A DNA stretch of 62,000 nt, taken from contig NC_081414.1 in the NCBI RefSeq assembly GCF_030272615.1, forward strand, positions 307,189,164 through 307,251,163. The letters run 5' to 3'. Of the stretch, positions 45,685 to 57,278 are shown one piece after another. The position numbers and the translations under genes were made by a program. This DNA comes from Cryptomeria japonica (taxonomy: Eukaryota; Streptophyta; Pinopsida; Cupressales; Cupressaceae). Each line of letters opens with the position of its first letter. Position 1 is the stretch's first letter. The notes below the pieces were generated by a model. That model ran no database searches, was not told the DNA's origin, and saw only the letters and a program-made list of their open reading frames with translations.

Positions 45685-47018
45685 CTACATGTCACAACCC
45701 TCCTTTATCACTTTTTGATTTGATACAATTCTATTATATTTTTGGTTGAGCTATTGAAACTGATTGAATAAATATTATAAAAGAATAAATAATGAACCCA
45801 CACACACACTTGGAGAATATAATTCAAAAGGCATTATTTATTTTTATTTTTATTTTTCCACTCCCAATTATGGCACATGTTGTAGGAGGAATTAGAAGCT
45901 TCTAGAGGAATCTTCAATACCTTGCATGTAACTCCCCCCACTAGGATTTTAATCAATTTTGCATGAGTCCAATATTGGAAAAGAATCTCATTCTTAATTA
46001 ATTTCTCTAGATAGTGGAATTAAGGGATTTTTCCTATATATTGTATACAATTTTTCAAAAGAGGGAGTTGTTTATGTTTTGGAAAAATTTCTCAAGTTTT
46101 TAGTAGTAGGATCTTCTTTGGTAGTCTCATTTTTCATTATAGGATTGTTAAATTGTTCTTGAAGACTTCTCTCAAGTTGCAAGGAAGGATCTAAAAAGGA
46201 TAGCTAGAGGATTGGAGAGGATTCAACATCAAGCTTCGATAAGCCAGGTTCTCTTCTTTTGTCATCTCTCATTTACATATGAGAAATTTGTATTATCAAA
46301 AAAAAATTAAAGCTTCTAGATCTTCTTTTATATATAAAAAAAAAAAGTTATTAGATTGTAAATCTTTTCTTCTTATTTAGGGATAAATATTGATAAAAAT
46401 ACTTTTCATATAATGCATGTAAAAGATAGCTTTATTATTTATTTAATTTTCTTTAGAAAAAAAATATATATATCAGATCTTGCTTTTTCAAAAAAAAAAA
46501 TTTGATCTATGCAAAAATCATATTTCCCCTTATTTAATTTTTTTTTTCTGAGATTAAACTCGTCTCTATATGATTAAATGATAATCACTTATGTATGAAT
46601 CTTGTTCCTTATTATCCTTCTCTTAAATTCATTGCTGGAATGGGAATTTGAATGTAAATCTTATTTCTTACATTAAATCTTACTTCCCTGTGAAAAATCT
46701 CACCTCTATGTGAATGCAAGTTTGATCTTCTATATATGAAGTTATTTAAATATTTTTCTCTCTCCTTGAATGTAGATTTGATCATAAAATTTAATTCCTT
46801 AAGAGCAATCTTACTTCTCTGTGAACAGAAAACATCTGGTAATAAAATATAAACCTCACTGTATTTATAATTCTCTATGGAAATAGAGTATAAATCTCTC
46901 TCTGTGAATATTAGTTCTATACATTATTTCAACACAGAGAATTAAATTGTTTCAAAGCCACTTGACTATTAAAAGCCACGACATAAATTTTATTATTGGC
47001 AAATGAATTTGTTAAATT

Positions 47019-47178
<160 letters not shown>

Positions 47179-48724
47179 ACTTAGTTTAAATAAAATCAAA
47201 CTTAGGTAAATTTATAATTTAGTAAATTTACAATTAATTTACCTTTAGTAAATTTTAAAATTGTAAATTAAATTATATCAAATTTTATAATTAGATCTTT
47301 CAATCTATTTAAGATTTGTTGGCCCATTTAGTTGGCATTTTGGATTCATCAAAAATAATTAATTCATGATTGAACCAAAATTGTCAAATGTCTAAACTAA
47401 TTGCTATTTTTGGAACCTATGACTATAATTAATTACTCCCGTGGTAGGAATAAAACATTGCTTAATCTTGCACGTAAGTTACACTATTCTTGTATCGTGC
47501 AAATTACTTATACATTAATTGCATTTATTGATGTTTTCACCTCCATGCAAGTTACACGTTTTTTTATTATCAATATGCGAGTTTCGTAATTGTCATTATT
47601 GTGTAAGTTAGATTTCAAGTTTGAAATATTAATTGTAGAAAGATGGTATTTTTTTTATCAAGTGGTACATGAATACCATCGAGGTAGTTATTTCAATTAA
47701 TTAAACTTTGCAATGTCTAATTACGTACATTCATTTCATAATTGTTTTTAAGCATGATGTTTTTCATAGCTTCTTAGTTAGAAAACTAAATAAAGGAAGT
47801 CAGAGAACCAAAACCTAGTAGCGTTCGGTATATACAGTGCCTCTAGGTCACGCTTATGGGTAATGTCATCATGTTGAACTACTGCACTTAATGCCTAATA
47901 AAGCTACATCAACGACGTTTGTGGCATCGTCCCTATAAATCGTCGGGGAGTAATAAGGGACACTTGGAAGTTAAAATCCAAGGGGTGGGTAATTCCCCTT
48001 GGATCGATAATCTAATAAGATAATCCTTAAATGATTTCTTTACATTCGCTAAGTTAAACCATAGAAACCCCCTTTAAGGTCGATTGAGTGAAATGCTTTT
48101 ATGAAATTGATTTAATCTTGAAGAGTTGTTGACGATTGACAATTTGGTCAAGGGTGACGATTATGATAGGTATTAGGATCTAGTTGTTCTAGGCCACAAG
48201 CAATAGGTCATCTTGAGCCTTTGCTTAAGTGCTACCACCGTGGGTAGCAACCACAGAGAAACTATTTGGGACATTGGCCCTAGAAAGGGTTGTGTACCCA
48301 CTAATCAGTTTACATCAAACCATAGAGTAGAAAATAGAACTACATACTTTACACCTTGATCCTGTGCTGAAACAGGTATGTAGACAGTCTTGGGATGGAG
48401 TTGTCCCTAGTACTCAGGCGTTTGTGGGTGGGGTCTAGGTTTGGTAAGAAGAAGGATTGAGTAGAATCCTAATTTGAAAGATAAGTATAATAAAAAGGAA
48501 AAAGTAATTCAATGCATACTCGGAAGGAATCCCGTATGGATTCGCTTGACTTCCTGAGGCTTTAAGCCAAATTCTGAGGTGAAATTCAAGCTTGTATTAT
48601 GTTATTTTAATATCTCCTAAGGATGGCAACCTCGGTGCACTCCTATTAGAAGAGTGTAGTACTTAGTGAGTGACTCAGGACCCGAATGGTCCCGATGAGT
48701 CTAAGTCTCTGGCCAGAGCACCTC

Positions 48725-48853
48725 CTATCCCAATTGGATAGATGCCTATCCCGTTTGGGTAGATGCCTATCCCGTATTGGATAGATGAAACCTCCTGCTC
48801 TATATGGACAAATGCCTAACCCGTATGGTTAGATGCTCATCCCGGATGGATGA
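48725..48853. repeat. Hairpin array with compensating arms in solo LTR
   Basis: Units of about 21 bp contain CTATCC/GGATAG (48725-48741 and 48767-48784), CTATCC/GGGTAG with one wobble (48746-48762), CTAACC/GGTTAG (48816-48832) and TCATCC/GGATGA (48837-48853). A degenerate unit lies at about 48795-48812 and a further decayed one follows 48853. The linker is GATGC. Confidence 0.75.
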
Positions 48854-48976
48854 ATGCCTAATCCTAATGGATGGATGCCCAGAGTATGCGATTGAATCAA
48901 ACACAAATGATTAAATTAAACCAAAAAAAAGTGGTCAAATTTTGTTGGGTTTATTAAAGTGGGTTATTACACTACA

Positions 48977-51590
48977 TTCTAATGTTAATGCTAGTTTGTG
49001 CTACTATCTCAATCCTCTAGCTACTATAGATGTTTTTGACATGATGTAGATGGATGTTGGAAACTAAATAAGAATCTACATTCTAATGCTAATGCTAAAT
49101 TGGGTTATAATTATCGCATCATTAAAATATTGAATATTTTCACCTACTATCATAATTCCACCATGAACATATTTAGGACAAACTTCTTAAGATTCTTTGA
49201 CAAATCATGTGCAATACCTATAATATTCAAAGGGCAATTGCTTGCAATCCAACCAATCATTGGTACCCATTGAGGGATAGAAAATGGAGTGATAGGAACC
49301 CTAGATATTAATGAAGAATTCACTAAATTTGTATGAATTGGTATGGATTTTATTTTTTTATTTCTTATTTTCTTATGTTATGTGAGGGACAAGAGATCAA
49401 AGTCTCCCCTAGTTTGATAATGTAATAATTGTCCTCCTTTCAATCTTGATATTTTTTTATAATGTAAATAATATATTTTGAATTCTAGATACTAAATGCA
49501 GCCCTTCTTGTAGAACTCTATGTTAATGTGTGGTTTGGCACAACTCAACTCAACTCAAGTAAAACACAAACATATTCTACCTCTCCACAAAAGAATTTAG
49601 ATTTTTCAAAGGTCTATATCACTAATTAATAGATATATAAGATAACTTAATTGACTAATAAAATATTGTTCCAAATTTGGAGAACATGGTGTATTTAAAA
49701 ATAAATAAATAAAACATAGGTTATTGCTTTAGAAATCAGTGTTTCTAAACTAATCATTCAAGCATAATTGATTTACATTCAATTAATTGCATATATTTAT
49801 TCTTTCAAACATAAAACCAACAATGAACACTTGTGATAGAAAAAGATACTAGAAATATTAATTTGTAAAATCAAATCACAATTTCACAAATGTTTAAAAA
49901 ATTAGCAAAGAGAAATAATGAGCCTATTTTGTAAAAAATTAGCAAAGAGAAATAATAAGCCTATTTTGTAGTGATGTGAAAACAATTTTTTATTCAAAAG
50001 AAAAAATTATTGAAGGCTTTGCTTGATCAATTTTACCCCTACACAACAAGATACAAACATCCAAAGATATGTTGACCACTAAGAAACAATTTGTGAGACC
50101 ACCATATTCATGGTCAATAAAAATATAATATTTAGTTGAATTTAGAAATTACAATTAAAAACATAACTCATTATGTATAAATCGAAAGAAAATAATAAAA
50201 CCCGTGATAGTAAATAAAAAAAATAAGGGCTTCTAATGCTTTTGTGCAGTACTTTTGTTAGTTTCTTATAAGCAAAGAAATTAGAAAATGATATGTTTTG
50301 GCCAACAAGTTGGTTATAAATATAAAATGAATGGTTTAAATTCGATGGTTCTAATTTAATTTCCCATTTCATGATCTCTATGCATGAGAAAAAACTAAAT
50401 TTCATTGTAGTAGACACAATTTTTCTTTGTTACATGTCTCTTCAAATTAAATCTACTTGCAGACTTAAGCAATTATGAATAATAAATTCTTACATAGATT
50501 TTTTTTATTTTTTCTTTAATTCATGTATGAAGTCTTACTAAATCAGATGACACATTTCATATATGGGATCCCATAAATTATCCTTCTTCTGTTAAATACC
50601 AATAGCAACCTACTTAAAAAATGTCATATGTAAGTTCTCAAGATAGCACCAAAAACATCCAACATTATCTTTCTTAAAAAATCTTGTGTCAACATTGCTT
50701 TAGCAATACAACTAGTCCTGAGATAATTTGTGGGTGGCTGCAAGAAGTTGAGTCTCACTTTTGGGCAAAAAGTGGAAGTATTTTCTCTGTTTTTCAATTT
50801 TTTTGCCGATTGATGTCAAAATTTGATGCACTTAGAGATTGAATCTCAAAAAACTTCAATAATAGAAAATGTAATGCTCAGAGTCTACTTTTCATATATG
50901 TAATTTATTTTGATACCCACATGGTAGAAATCACTTTGTAATAGGCATGTTTAAAAACCGTTTTTCAAAATGCATGTTTCAAGACCATACCACACGTGTA
51001 CGACCACCCTTTTTTGATGCAAATAAGTGAATTTTTGCAAATCCTTCTGGGAAACGATACCTAAGACACCAAATATTGATGAGAATATTTTTTCTTATTT
51101 TTTTATTGAATATATTTTTTTTATTAATTTTTAACTAACAATAAAGTATATTTTCAAAACATCGAGTGTACGACCACCATAATTTGATGAAAATTTCATA
51201 TTTTTGAATTTTTTTTTAATATTCAAAATAATTTTATGTAAATCGATGTCATATAATTTATTTTTCTAAAATCCTAAAAAACAAAAAAGTTATTAAAGTT
51301 TTAGTGAACCTCGGTATTTTAGGTTTAGGTTCCACTTTTGATTAATAAATAATACAAAAATAGTAAAAATAATCTCATCACTATGAAATTTACATTTCTG
51401 AAATCAGGACACTGAAAACTCAATGGGTTTTCGTTTCGTCAAAAAAATCAATCAGAAAGGCCCTCAAAAAATTAGGCCAAGGTAGAAATTTGATGTCGTT
51501 TTACCTCAGCCATTTTTTTGGAAGTCCAAGCATAGAGCCTATCCTGAAGCAAAAAACAATGCTAAGGGTTGTTTCCCACCCCTAATTTTA
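48977..51590. other. AT-rich non-coding stretch
   Basis: No supported gene. The frame at 50142-50417 is AT-biased and unrecognised. GTGTACGACCACC occurs twice (about 50996 and 51168), followed by TTTGATG-containing sequence, suggesting an old local duplication. Confidence 0.45.
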
Positions 51591-51594
51591 ACAA

Positions 51595-51809
51595 ATTGGT
51601 GCCCATTTTTTAAATTCAAAAAACAGGCACCTGTTTCGCTTTGTACCATTGAAAGCGAAATGGGTGCCCGTTTTTTAAAACGAGAACCCAATTCTAAAAT
51701 GGGCACCTATTTCATTAAACAACGGGCGCCCGTTTCTAAAAAGATCCGTTGGGCCAGAATCTGGCCCACAAGCACAAATCCCAATGATTGAATGATTTTT
51801 CAATCATTG
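51595..51809. repeat. Palindrome cluster upstream of transposase-like gene
   Basis: GGGTGCCCGTTT- and GGGCACCTATTTC-type motifs face each other across 51595-51715. AACGGGCGCCCGTT is a perfect palindrome at 51721-51734. TGGGCCAGA/TCTGGCCCA has 9-bp arms around one base (51750-51768). CAATGATTGA/TCAATCATTG has 10-bp arms (51782-51809). Confidence 0.75.
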
Positions 51810-54586
51810 CCTAACAGGTACGATCTTCAAAGAGAATGTTTTGATTACTCATTCTTTTTTTTTGTCTTATTGTCGATTTGGTAAGGAGATCGATTCAAAT
51901 TCAAAATTTGGTGCATCCATGGGATCAAATTGATGCAAGAAGAGGCAAAGGAAGGTTCTGACAGCTGAGGAGATTGCAGCAAATAGGGAGAAAGAGGTAA
52001 TACGTCAACGACATAGAAGATCAAGAGTGAGACAAAGAGCTTCAATTTCCACAATAATTTTAGAAGAGGAGAACATCAATGAGACCGTAAATGTTGATGA
52101 AGGAAACACAATAGAACCATTTAATTCAGGTACATCTTCTAATCCATTATTGGATACATGTATGTCTTCACAACCCTATGTTTTTTCTCATGAAGAAATT
52201 GGTGATTTAATAGAAGCGGGTTACTTATTAAATCAAACCCCAATTGAAAATCAAACCCCAAATGAAATTAGAACTCAAGTTAAACTTGAAATTGAAATCC
52301 AAATTGAAACCCCAAATGAAACTCGATCTCAACTTGAAATTGAAATTGAAACCAAATTTGAAAATCCAAATGAAATTGAAAATCCACCTGCAACTGAAAC
52401 CAATAATGTGGATGTAGACATGGAAACACCAATTGAAAATGAAATGTGCTTGAATGATAATCAAACGAATGAAAATTTTAAAATTAAAAGTGATGTACTA
52501 GACAACCTTCCTGGCTTGGTTTCATGGAGATAGATTAGGACACATGCAAATAGATTGTTTAGACATTTTTTTATAATAAGAAATTTGGGTTTCAATGTCA
52601 ATTAATGGTACAACTAATTAAAATGACTAAAATATGAAAAGTGATGAAGAAGTTAGGCTTTTATGTCAAACACAAGAAGAAGGACGAGTCTTTAAAACAA
52701 TTTGTATCGACTGTTGCTAACGCCTTTGATACAATCGAAAAGAAAAGTTGTTCTAAAGATAAAAATGTGGCACGACGGGCAATAACAACAGCTTTAGTAA
52801 GCCAAACAACTTCTAATAAAAGAATGATGAGTAACATAAGTGGATATCTTAATATTCATTGTAAAACTTTGTCAAGGGCTTTAAAAAGAAGAGTTAATTT
52901 TGAAAGTGATCTGGCAAACAATTTGTGGACTTTTAGTGGTAGACTACCAAGGTTTGATATGAAACTTATTAGTGAAGTCAAAACTTTGATTGAAAAATTC
53001 TGGCATGATAATATGAGAGTATCACCTAATGTTAGAGATGTTCTTAAAATAAGAGTTGGGTCAAAAATTCGTGATCCACATCCAAAACACCTATTGGACA
53101 TGACTCAAACTGAATTGTACAAAAAAAAATTGGATGATAAGGTGTTGACTATTAGCATTTGTCAAAGGTCTTTTGAAAAGTGTAAACCTTGGTATGTTCG
53201 AATTAACAAGGAAAGAGCCACATGTTGTTGCAAAACTCATGTTCAATTTCGCTACCATTATGATGTATTTTGATATATGTGTGTTACCATGCATAGTAAT
53301 GGAATGTTCCAAGAATATGGTATAAATATACCACCTAAAACTATAAAGGAGTTTATATCAAGTTTGTTTTCCAACCCACCAAATGAGCAAAATTTTCTTT
53401 TCAATGCATGTGTTTTCAGTGTATGTGATATATGTGGCAATCTTGCATTGTTGGATGAATGTTTGCATGAAAATATTTCAAATGATTTTGGATAACAATT
53501 AGTTGATGTTAAAAGATTTAAAACTGTTGAGTATCCACTGAAGGATGGAAAGGTTGGAAGACGGTGCGATCTAATCACTGAAAAATTTAGTGTTCATGTA
53601 TTTATGAATAAATTTAAGAGTAAGATAGTACCTAAATATGTTAAACACACTCAAAATGTTAGATGGCTCGATGGTCAGTTTTGAATATGTAAGGATACAT
53701 TTCCTATTGGTAGTATACTTTCGGTCGTTGACTTTGCAGAGAACTACACACTTGCACCACAAGATCAAGTCCAATCACAATACTACAATTTAGTGCAAGT
53801 ATTGATTTTTGTCCATATTGTCTATAGGCATGCACCAGATAGTACAGAAGAGGATCGTAAAATTTTGAGAGAGTACCATTTCTATATGAGTGATAATAAA
53901 TTACACTCATTTGAGTTTGTCCAGTATTGCTTCAAGACCTTTTTTGAGAATTTGAGGGAGAGAGAAATTCAAATGACACAACATCTAATATGGTCCGCTA
54001 ATTGCACAGGGCAATTAAAGAATGCTAGAATGTTTTATTGGTTGAGTAGGATTCATAAGAAAACTAATATCGAACACGTGGAGTTTTTTGAGGCTGGACA
54101 TGGGAAAGGATAACATGATGGTGTCAATGCATGTGTTAAGAGAGCCCTTTGCAAAGAGCAACTCAAATTCGAGGAAAAGGCTAAATTTAAAAATGCAAGT
54201 GCAATTGTGGATTGGTGTAGTGCAACTCTATCCACAAGATCAAGTCAAAACTCTACAATTAGATATTTCTTCTGGCTAGTTAAAGAGGAGAATATCCTTC
54301 TAAGATATGATTGTGATACAATGAATGGGTCAGCTAGATGGCATTCATTTAAGAGTTCTAATTCTAACACTTGGACTATATGGACTAGAGAGCTTGCATG
54401 TTTTTTGTCAATTTTGTGTTGCAGGTGAATGGGAAGAATGCGAGAATACTAAATGGGTCGAAGAATGGCAACACAAATCCTTAACACCTAGTGAGACACG
54501 ATATCAAGATGTTAGAAGAAATGAAAACCTAGATCATGCATTTGCATCAGAACATTATGATCATGTTTCAAACCTCATACGACCTG

Positions 54587-54719
54587 GTAATTTAATTCAA
54601 TTTCTTGTTTATAACTTTAAATTATATATTTTTATGTATATTCATATAATTTATGATTGTATTTGAATTATAAATTCTAACAAGTTTTATTTCTACATGC
54701 ACTTAAATTTGTTTTCTAG
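54587..54719 (+). other. Intron in transposase-like gene
   Basis: The donor GGTAATTT at 54587 and acceptor TTGTTTTCTAG ending 54719 join CGACCTG to GACATGTG in frame, giving Pro-Gly-His-Val. The content is T-rich, typical of plant introns. Confidence 0.7.
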
Positions 54720-54812
54720 GACATGTGTATGTTGTTGTTGCACCTGAGGATAATGATAAGCAGGTTGAGTATTGGCTAGCTAGATGTATAGAACCTAAGA
54801 AAAAGTTGATAT

Positions 54813-56275
54813 TGTTAGTTAGATGAGAGGGGGGGGTGAATCAGATAAACTCACAATTCAATATATTCATCAGATTCCACCTCGGAAGAACTTACTTGAT
54901 ATGCAACTATGACTGTGAATCATTCAAACTCATAAACTGATAAACATGAAACAACAAAACACATTTAACACCTGATTTAACGTGGAAACTCAAATAGGGA
55001 AAAACCATTGTGTGATTTCAAACCCACTAAGAAAATATACTCTTCTAGAGTATGCTCGATTAAAAGCCAATCTTGTTAAAGATTACATAAACACATTGCT
55101 AGATGTGACCCTGTCAAGGGATTTCCCTCAGATCTATCAAAATCTTACACTTTGTTAGAAGTGACCTTGTCAAAGGATTTCAAACACTCATTCAGAATGA
55201 AACCTTGCTATAGGATTTACAAATAAGATTGTTAGGTCCACTCAATTAAGAGATTTCCTGTCACTTACAAAATAAATAACAGTAATAAAATATATCTGCA
55301 ACTTCACATCTGAAATGTTAAAGAAGACTCTATGTGCTCAAAATAATCTTGTCATAAGACTTATCTTCCTCCTTGTTGAGCTTCTCAATCTATTTTTCAA
55401 TCAGATCTCCAATCTTTTGTACTCGGTAATCACCTCTGCAGTATCACTACTCTTCTATTTGCCTGCATACTTTGTTCATCAACTTTTCCTTATTTATAAG
55501 CAATTCCAAACCGCTTAATCTCCTTAACCACATTTCCCATGATTAATCTTAGCCATCAGATCTTCAAACTTGAGTAGGTTCATTGAATCCTTCAAACTGA
55601 AAAATGTTTTATCTTTCCTTGGAACTTGTATACCTTCCTTAGTACTTGTGCTCGATTATGACCATTCAATCTGTGTTGTAGATCCAACTCTTGAATTTTC
55701 ATTGTCGTTGATCCTTAACAAATTTCTTGCACGATATTACAATCTCCTATAAATCTCTAGCTCATTGGCATCCTTCATTTAATAATGTATTTATTCATCC
55801 AATGCATTTTGTTACTGCTTGGTTGATACTTGATAAATACTGAACTTTACTCGGTAGACATTGTTTCTACTTTAACTGACACTAATAACCTTGGTGTTTA
55901 CCGACTAGCTCCTTGCTGGGTAAAATAGAACAGTATCAAACCTTTACTCATTCTGATGCATGAAATCTTTTCTCTTCATGTTCAATCTTCGAATACACAT
56001 ATATAGGATATCAAAACAATCAAAATAACATAATCTCATCACTGTCTAACTCGGTAATAGTTTCCCATTGAATAACTTATTACTCCCCTTCATTTTCACA
56101 TTCTTACTGTGTCACTTACTAACATCTTTATACTCATCGAAACATACTTTTTAAGATATGGCAACATCATACTAAATCGGAAAATCAATTGCTTGACATC
56201 AATGACAAAATAATATTATTAAGATAGTAATGATCCTTTATTAATTATATCAACAATCTTAATGTAATGCCAACA
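54813..56275 (-). repeat. Solo LTR with TSD GATAT inside the transposase-like gene
   Basis: The minus strand runs TGTTGGCATTACATT...CTAACTAACA, flanked by GATAT at 54808-54812 and 56276-56280. Layout features are shared with the solo LTR at 14863-16414: a G-run before GTGAATCA at the left end, an ACGTGGAAACTC / GGGAAAAACC pair, and GACATCAATGACA near the right end. No internal domain remains, so the two LTRs probably recombined. Confidence 0.85.
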
Positions 56276-56573
56276 GATATGTGATCAAGTAGATGATGAT
56301 GGTTTTCAGTATCCAGTTGGGTCTGTTGTGGTAGTTGGCACATGGCTACACAAATACTTAACAAGAAGAAATGGCTTACTAGCTTATGAAGACTACCAAT
56401 CATAATAGAAGATTATACACTATTCTCATTTGGTGGTGGCAACAAACATCAAATTAGAAAGATACAAAGGTAGACTTGCTAATAAGGTATTGTGGACACT
56501 TTCAGTAGAAGAGCATGAGGCAATCATAGAGGCATTGCAGAAGAGAGAGGATGCAGATGGTACGTTAGGTTGA

Positions 56574-57278
56574 ATCAAACTTATATGCATGTAAGTTTGT
56601 GTTAATTGTGTGAACTCTTTTATATTTAATTATGATAATTGTTTTTCTTTGTCCCTTTAACATTGTATTTGTCTACATTTGATACAATTTTGGTTTCATA
56701 AACAACATTGTATTAGTTATCTTATTCTTAATGTTATTTTGTACATATTGTAATGGTGTTACAATCATTCTATTTTCTTATGATATATTTATTTTATCGT
56801 AATCTCTTCATAGATTAATTGTAAGTTCTTGATTTTATTATTATTTTAATAATAAGATGTTATTGTAAATTGGAATAATTATTTTATTGAATTATAAACT
56901 ATTGCACTATAAGATGATCAATCACAATGTTAAAATATAAAGTCATAAATAGATCATGTATAATCACTAGAGAGCACCAAATCACAAAACAACATCACAT
57001 ATATAATCACTAGAGGGTGCCAAATCACATAACAAGAGTTGATATCATAATAACAAGACTTGGTATTATAATAGCAACGAAATGACATAATAAAAAGTCC
57101 TATATATAATCACATAACAATTTATGATGACATAATAACAAGTCCTGAAAAAATAATAACAAGGAAATGACATTAAAACAAGTCCAAATAACATAATAAC
57201 AAGTCCCAGGATAACATAACAAGTGTCATCATAAAAAGTCCATAATACAATAACATGACATGATCTAAAATATATAAT
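56574..57278. repeat. Convergent intergenic spacer with 14-bp repeats
   Basis: Between the two convergent genes. The first 350 bp are AT-rich with nothing recognised. From about 56960 to 57260, ATAATAACAAGTCC and close variants recur about seven times with irregular spacing, along with two AATCACTAGAG copies. Confidence 0.6.

Larger units (their letters stand above)
51930..56573 (+). pseudogene. Degenerate transposase-like gene, unnamed family
   Basis: The gene is read in pieces. 51930-52533 is a basic start (KVLTAEEIAANREKEVIRQR) and a long Glu/Asn/Thr-rich repeat region. 52641-53273 is a conserved part (KLISEVKTLIEKFWHDN, HPKHLLDMTQTELY, RSFEKCKPWYVRI) with a Cys/His cluster (CCCKTH). Next come CDICGNLALLDEC, then VVDFAENYTLAPQDQVQSQYY, WSANCTGQLKNARMFYWL, FEAGHGKG and SNTWTIWTRELACF. 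An intron with GT...AG ends lies at 54587-54719. The frame continues HVYVVVAPEDNDKQVEYWL, is split by a solo LTR, and resumes FQYPVGSVVVVGTW to a stop at 56571-56573. The spaced Asp, Asp-or-Ala and Glu suggest an RNase H-fold transposase, which is an inference. At least six stops or shifts make it dead. Confidence 0.6.

Noticed and set aside
50142-50417. 91-residue minus-strand ORF
   Set aside because: AT-rich composition, no known motif, no neighbours that support a gene.
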